NCBI GenBank assembly: GCA_963610045.1
Contig: CAVDMS010000067.1
Location: 1 to 9,103, forward strand
Length of the DNA: 9,103 nt
Source: F23-B02 sp963610045
GTDB taxonomy: Bacteria; Bacillota; Clostridia; Oscillospirales; Oscillospiraceae
Reading direction: 5' to 3'
Part shown: one piece after another, positions 5,951-9,103 of the stretch
Layout of the letters: each line of letters starts with the position of its first letter
How positions within the stretch are numbered: position 1 is the stretch's first letter
Notes under the pieces: generated by a model
The model's database searches: none
What the model was told of the DNA's origin: nothing
Seen by the model: only the letters and a program-made list of their open reading frames with translations
Made by a program: the position numbers and the translations under genes

Positions 5951-6450
5951 TAGACAGAGAGTTTTACAGGCAAGATTCGGTGAGCCTTGCGAGAGCGCTT
6001 GTCGGAAAGATACTCGTGCGCAGACTGCCCGACGGCACGGAGCTTCGCCTGCGGATAACGGAGACCGAGGCGTACACTGGCGTTGACGACACCGCCTGCC
6101 ATGCGCACAAGGGCAAAACGCAGCGCACCGAGGTCCTGTGGCGGGACGGCGGCACGATCTATGTGTACCTGTGCTACGGGATGCACAATATGATGAACAT
6201 AGTTTCCGGCAGCGAGGGGGACGCACAGGCGGTGCTTATCCGCTGCTGCGAGGGCTACCCCGGACCGGGCAGACTGACAAAGGCGCTTCAGATCACCCGC
6301 AGTCTCAACGGCGAGGATATGCTGTCCTGCTCCGAGCTTTGGCTTGAGGATGACGGCATTGATGTTAACATAACACCTGACAAGCGAGTCGGCATAGACT
6401 ACGCCGAAGACGCCGACAGGAATGCATTGTTAAGGTTTAAATTGACTTGA
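5947..6450 (+). CDS. Short 3-methyladenine (alkyladenine) DNA glycosylase, AAG/MPG family
   Basis: A monofunctional base-excision enzyme that removes alkylated and deaminated purines. In 167 residues the active-site set of human AAG can be mapped: E41 in ETEAY is the catalytic acid (E125), Y43 stacks on the flipped base (Y127), H52 equals H136, Y77 is the intercalating tyrosine (Y162), N84 equals N169 and R99 equals R182; the register fits without gaps from E41 to R99. GPGRLTKAL follows at 106-114, and RVGI near 147 with a C-terminal RF. About 20 residues usual between the R182 region and the GPG motif appear to be missing, so it is shorter than the usual 185-205. ATG 5947 overlaps the apbE stop as ATGA and has no ribosome binding site, so translation is probably coupled. 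recG follows 14 bases after its stop. Confidence 0.92.
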   Translation: MIDREFYRQDSVSLARALVGKILVRRLPDGTELRLRITETEAYTGVDDTACHAHKGKTQRTEVLWRDGGTIYVYLCYGMHNMMNIVSGSEGDAQAVLIRCCEGYPGPGRLTKALQITRSLNGEDMLSCSELWLEDDGIDVNITPDKRVGIDYAEDADRNALLRFKLT

Positions 6451-6464
6451 GGTCAGAGGTAAAA

Positions 6465-8519
6465 ATGGGGTATTCCGACACCGAGATCAGATACTTAAAG
6501 GGCATCGGAGAGAAGAAAGCCGAGGCGTTTAATCGCCTCGGCGTGTACACTCTCCGTGATCTTTTGTCGCTTTTTCCGAGGAAATACGAGGATCGCAGCC
6601 GTTTTACCCCCATCGCTGCGGCGCTTGACGGTGAGAGCGTCTGCATCAAAGCGCTCGTTGCGACCGAGCCGAGGCTCTCAAGGGTCAGACGTGGGCTGGA
6701 GCTTGTAAAGTTCCGTGTGGTGGACGACAGCGCTGCGGTTGACATAACATATTTTAACCAACCCTACATCCGACAGCGCATCCACAAGGGCGACCTCTGC
6801 CGGATATACGGAAGGATAGTCGTCGTGGGCGGTATGCGCACGATGACGAACCCCGTGTACGAGGCGGAGGGGAGCGTCGGCAGCATAGGCGGCATCGTAC
6901 CAGTGTACCCCTTGACGTCGGGGCTTAATCAAAAGCTCGTGTCGTCGGCGGTGCGTCAGGCGCTCGACGCCTGCGCCGACGAGCTGCCGGATGCTTTGCC
7001 TGAGAAGGTGCGTGAGGAGTACCGGCTTGCGCAGAGCGGCTTTGCATATGAGAACATTCACTTTCCGTCGGATTTTGAGGCTTTGGAGCTTGCAAGACGA
7101 AGGCTCGTTTTTGAGGAGCTGTTCGTGCTTGCCTGCGCAATGAAGAAGCTCAAAAACGGCAGCAAAAAAGCCGAAGGCAAGAAGATCATCCCTCCCGACC
7201 CGGAGGAGTTTTTCGGAACTTTGCCCTTTGAGCCTACGGGCGCACAGCGCCGTGCGATAAACGACGCACTGTGCGACATGGCGTCGGGCGGCGTTATGAA
7301 CAGGCTCGTGCAGGGTGACGTCGGCAGCGGCAAAACGCTCGTTGCGGCGGCGCTCATATGGGCGGCTGCGAAAAACGGGCTCGGCTCGGCGTTCATGGCG
7401 CCGACGGAGATACTTGCGCAGCAGCATTATCAGACCCTAACCGGACTTCTTGACGGCTTCGGCATACGCATAGTGAAGCTCACGGGCGCAATGACCGCCA
7501 AGGAAAAGCGTGAGGCAAAGGCGGAGCTGAAAGCGGGCGGACCGGTCCTTGCCGTGGGTACGCACGCTCTGTTTTCAAAGGACGTGGAGTACGAAAACCT
7601 CGGTCTTGTGATAACGGACGAGCAGCACCGCTTCGGCGTAAATCAGCGTGCGTCGCTCATCGAGAAGGGAGCAAGACCGCACGTGTTGGTCATGTCTGCG
7701 ACCCCGATACCGAGGACGCTTGCGCTCATCATATACGGCGATCTTGACGTTTCGGTCATCGACGAGCTGCCGCCCGGCAGACAGGCGGTCGAAACGGTGC
7801 TTGTGACGGAGTCGCTCAGACTGCGGCTCAACGCCTTTATCCGCAAGCTCGTGGGCGAGGGCAGACAGGTGTTCGTCGTGTGTCCGATGATTGAGGAGAG
7901 CGACGCCGAGCAGCAGGAGAAGCTGCGCTCTGCGGAGGAACACGCACGGGAGCTGCAAAGGTACTTCCCGGACATGAAGGTAGCTTGCATCCACGGCCGC
8001 ATGAAGGCAAAGGATAAAAACGCACTCATGGAGGATTTCGTCGCCGGAAGGACGGACATACTCGTGTCGACGACGGTCATCGAGGTCGGCGTTGACGTTC
8101 CGAATGCGGCACTTATGATAATCGAAAATGCCGAGAGGTTCGGACTAAGTCAGCTCCATCAGCTTCGGGGCAGAGTCGGCAGAGGTAAGCACAAAAGCTA
8201 CTGTGTGCTTGTGTCGGACAGCGACAACGAAGCGTCGGTGTCAAGGCTCAGAGTAATGACGAAAACGAGCGACGGCTTTAAGGTGTCGGAGGAGGATCTG
8301 AAGCTTAGAGGTCCCGGTGATTTCTTCGGCTCAAGGCAGCACGGTTTGCCGGAGATGCACATTGCGGACCTTTGCGCCGACATGAACGTCCTTCAGACGG
8401 CGCAGACTGCGGCAAATGAGCTGACGGCAAGCGACCCAGACTTATGTAAACCTGAAAATGCAAGACTAAGCCTTGCGGTGAAACGGCTTTTCGAGATAAA
8501 CGCCGATACGCTTAATTAG
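6465..8519 (+). CDS. recG: ATP-dependent DNA helicase RecG
   Basis: RecG reverses stalled replication forks and branch-migrates Holliday junctions. The 684-residue protein is full length. Order: N-terminal helical/HhH-like segment (YLKGIGEKKAEAF, 10-22), wedge OB-fold domain (about 55-150) that splits the fork, then two helicase domains. Motif I GDVGSGKT 284-291, Ia APTEILAQQ 312-320, II DEQHRFG 385-391, III SATPIPRT 411-418, V STTVIEVGVDVPNA 535-548, VI QLRGRVGRG 566-574, then the RecG/Mfd-type TRG element, GFKVSEEDLKLRGPGDFFG across 604-622 and SRQHG 623-627. ATG 6465 is preceded by AGAGG at 6455-6459 with a 5-base spacer; the TTG at 6447 would overlap the glycosylase stop and lacks a binding site. 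It shares the apbE transcript. In many Firmicutes recG neighbours fatty-acid or kinase genes instead, so the setting is different here. Confidence 0.97.
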   Translation: MGYSDTEIRYLKGIGEKKAEAFNRLGVYTLRDLLSLFPRKYEDRSRFTPIAAALDGESVCIKALVATEPRLSRVRRGLELVKFRVVDDSAAVDITYFNQPYIRQRIHKGDLCRIYGRIVVVGGMRTMTNPVYEAEGSVGSIGGIVPVYPLTSGLNQKLVSSAVRQALDACADELPDALPEKVREEYRLAQSGFAYENIHFPSDFEALELARRRLVFEELFVLACAMKKLKNGSKKAEGKKIIPPDPEEFFGTLPFEPTGAQRRAINDALCDMASGGVMNRLVQGDVGSGKTLVAAALIWAAAKNGLGSAFMAPTEILAQQHYQTLTGLLDGFGIRIVKLTGAMTAKEKREAKAELKAGGPVLAVGTHALFSKDVEYENLGLVITDEQHRFGVNQRASLIEKGARPHVLVMSATPIPRTLALIIYGDLDVSVIDELPPGRQAVETVLVTESLRLRLNAFIRKLVGEGRQVFVVCPMIEESDAEQQEKLRSAEEHARELQRYFPDMKVACIHGRMKAKDKNALMEDFVAGRTDILVSTTVIEVGVDVPNAALMIIENAERFGLSQLHQLRGRVGRGKHKSYCVLVSDSDNEASVSRLRVMTKTSDGFKVSEEDLKLRGPGDFFGSRQHGLPEMHIADLCADMNVLQTAQTAANELTASDPDLCKPENARLSLAVKRLFEINADTLN

Positions 8520-8535
8520 TTATGTAAACCTATAT

Positions 8536-8570
8536 GTAAAACAGACGGTTCAATGAACCGTCTGTTTTAC
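8536..8570. terminator. Bidirectional terminator between converging genes
   Basis: Bases 8536-8551 and 8555-8570 are perfect reverse complements, giving a 16-bp stem with a 3-base loop. The core ACAGACGG is bordered by AAAA on the left and TTTT on the right, so it works in both directions. It ends recG, whose stop is 17 bases before it. It also overlaps the stop of the minus-strand ribbon-helix-helix gene at 8567-8569. Confidence 0.9.
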
Positions 8571-8746
8571 ACTATTTCGACATTTTCGATGCCGTGCTTC
8601 AGAATTATGTTTATAAGCTCGTTTCGGGAGTAGTTCGTCTCGGCAGCCAAGCGGTCGAGCGCCGCAAGCGTGTCCTCCTTTATGCGCACGGAGATCACCT
8701 TGCTGCCGTCGTCTCCTCGCTTTTTGAGCTTCAAAGGTTCGTTCAT
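8567..8746 (-). CDS. Ribbon-helix-helix (CopG-type) DNA-binding protein
   Basis: A 59-residue protein with the ribbon-helix-helix fold. A basic N-terminal arm (KLKKRGDDGSK, 6-16) leads into the DNA-contacting strand KVISVRI (16-22), helix A (about 24-38, EDTLAALDRLAAETN), the turn with S40-R41-N42, and helix B (about 43-56). Such proteins act as dimers and bind repeated short operators. The start is the ATG at 8746, since AAAGGTGG (plus 8754-8761) precedes it by 7 bases; a longer in-frame start at 8791 has no binding site and falls inside the promoter. No toxin gene is adjacent, so an antitoxin role is not supported. It diverges from the membrane-protein gene at 8894, and the gap holds repeated candidate operators. 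A TATAAT at plus 8777-8782 could be its own -10, though no good -35 is seen. Confidence 0.88.
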   Translation of the reverse strand: MNEPLKLKKRGDDGSKVISVRIKEDTLAALDRLAAETNYSRNELINIILKHGIENVEIV

Positions 8747-8770
8747 GGTCAATCCACCTTTCACATTATG

Positions 8771-8852
8771 AATACAATTATAGATTGACAAATACTCTCT
8801 TTATATGCTACAATTCACATACAATGCGATATATAATTGTATTACACAATGC
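8771..8852. repeat. 12-bp inverted repeat and ACAAT-type motifs in a divergent promoter region
   Basis: AATACAATTATA at 8771-8782 is perfectly matched by its reverse complement at 8832-8843. The core also recurs as tACAATTa (8774-8781), tACAATTc (8809-8816), tACAATGc (8820-8827) and cACAATGc (8845-8852). One copy overlaps the minus-strand TATAAT and another overlaps the plus-strand -10. Repeated short sites over two promoters are typical ribbon-helix-helix operators, but AT-rich DNA makes partial matches common, so binding is inferred. Confidence 0.5.
8785..8814 (+). promoter_or_regulatory. Promoter of the right-edge membrane-protein gene
   Basis: TTGACA (8785-8790) and TACAAT (8809-8814) lie 18 bases apart, with TGC just before the -10 giving an extended element. 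The -35 begins 3 bases from the candidate minus-strand TATAAT (8777-8782), so the two divergent promoters would compete or be controlled together. The untranslated leader is about 70 bases. Confidence 0.75.
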
Positions 8853-8893
8853 AATTATGCCGCAAATACACAGAAATATGTGAGGAGAGAAAA

Positions 8894-9103
8894 ATGAACG
8901 AACAAAACACAACAAGCACAGCAACTAAAATACCAACATGGGTGCCTTTGGTCGCAGCGGCGGTAGGGCTTATCGCACTGCTTTTTTTGCCTTGGTTTAG
9001 CGTTTTCGGATTAGGATTCGGACTTTTTGACCTGCTTAAAATTTTTGACTTTACCGATCTTCCGTTCTTCTTTTTTATGTGCTTAGTTACCTATACATTA
9101 TTC
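8894..9103 (+). CDS. N-terminal part of a membrane protein cut by the right edge
   Basis: ATG 8894 follows GAGGAGAG at 8882-8889 and opens 70 codons to the end of the window with no stop. The first 15 residues are polar and rich in Thr, Asn and Gln. A membrane helix follows (about 16-33, WVPLVAAAVGLIALLFLP), ending in a PWF turn, then an FG-rich stretch (38-47), an aromatic-acidic loop (LKIFDFTDLP) and the start of a second helix (58-70). The pattern resembles small membrane proteins of unknown function that carry a zinc-ribbon or short cytoplasmic N-terminus, but no family is recognisable from this part. It is divergent from the ribbon-helix-helix gene and probably shares its control region. 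Confidence 0.75.
   Translation, partial: MNEQNTTSTATKIPTWVPLVAAAVGLIALLFLPWFSVFGLGFGLFDLLKIFDFTDLPFFFFMCLVTYTLF

Noticed and set aside
5042..6226. Minus-strand open frame of 394 codons opposite apbE and the glycosylase.
   Set aside because: It spans two well-supported plus-strand genes; its Cys/Arg/His-rich composition is typical of an antisense shadow in GC-rich DNA.
8567..8746. Antitoxin of a toxin-antitoxin pair.
   Set aside because: No toxin-sized gene is adjacent on the same strand; the next gene on one side is recG and on the other a divergent membrane protein.
8594..8788. Plus-strand 64-codon frame opposite the ribbon-helix-helix gene.
   Set aside because: The minus-strand product has a clear fold and ribosome binding site; the plus frame has neither and overlaps the promoter region.
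1..9103. CRISPR array, insertion sequence or rRNA.
   Set aside because: No regularly spaced direct repeats, transposase motifs with terminal repeats, or conserved ribosomal RNA segments were seen.

Overview
The window reads as chromosome of a Gram-positive gut-type Clostridia, most likely of the Oscillospiraceae/Ruminococcaceae kind. This is an inference from GC-rich coding DNA with AT-rich gaps, strong purine-rich ribosome binding sites, near-consensus sigma-A promoters (TTGACA/TACAAT), a lipoprotein-type ApbE, an Lsa/CplR-like ABC-F protein and an SH3b-NlpC/P60 secreted hydrolase. No species is named because nothing here identifies one.

Layout. Bases 1-338 hold the tail of an unidentified reading frame (stop at 123-125), then a structured leader: two abutting seven-codon reading frames, a 12-bp long-range stem and a perfect 12-bp terminator hairpin just before the ribosome binding site of an ABC-F ribosome-protection gene (339-1820). 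This arrangement is what ribosome-stalling attenuation of antibiotic-resistance ABC-F genes looks like. Next is a two-gene unit with its own consensus promoter and operator-like repeats: a PadR regulator (1895-2224) overlapping a four-helix membrane protein (2217-2864), closed by a 20-bp hairpin. A gap between two terminators (2865-3056) holds a doubtful 33-codon frame. On the minus strand, 3103-4641 encodes a secreted cell-wall hydrolase with five SH3b repeats. A divergent promoter region (4642-4897) then drives a plus-strand unit: an FMN-transferase lipoprotein (apbE), a short alkyladenine DNA glycosylase whose start overlaps the apbE stop, and recG. recG converges, across a shared 16-bp bidirectional terminator, on a minus-strand 59-residue ribbon-helix-helix protein. 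That gene diverges from a membrane-protein gene that runs off the right edge at 8894.

How the parts relate. The ABC-F gene and the PadR pair are plausible drug- or stress-responsive modules, but nothing shows they share a signal. The glycosylase and RecG form a natural DNA-repair pair (base-lesion removal and fork rescue); their link to ApbE is positional and not obviously functional. The small ribbon-helix-helix protein is well placed to regulate itself and the right-edge membrane protein through repeated ACAAT-type motifs and a 12-bp inverted repeat.

Most of the window is ordinary conserved chromosome. No CRISPR array, insertion sequence, rRNA or convincing tRNA was found. The items most worth checking are the ABC-F leader and the divergent ribbon-helix-helix intergenic region.
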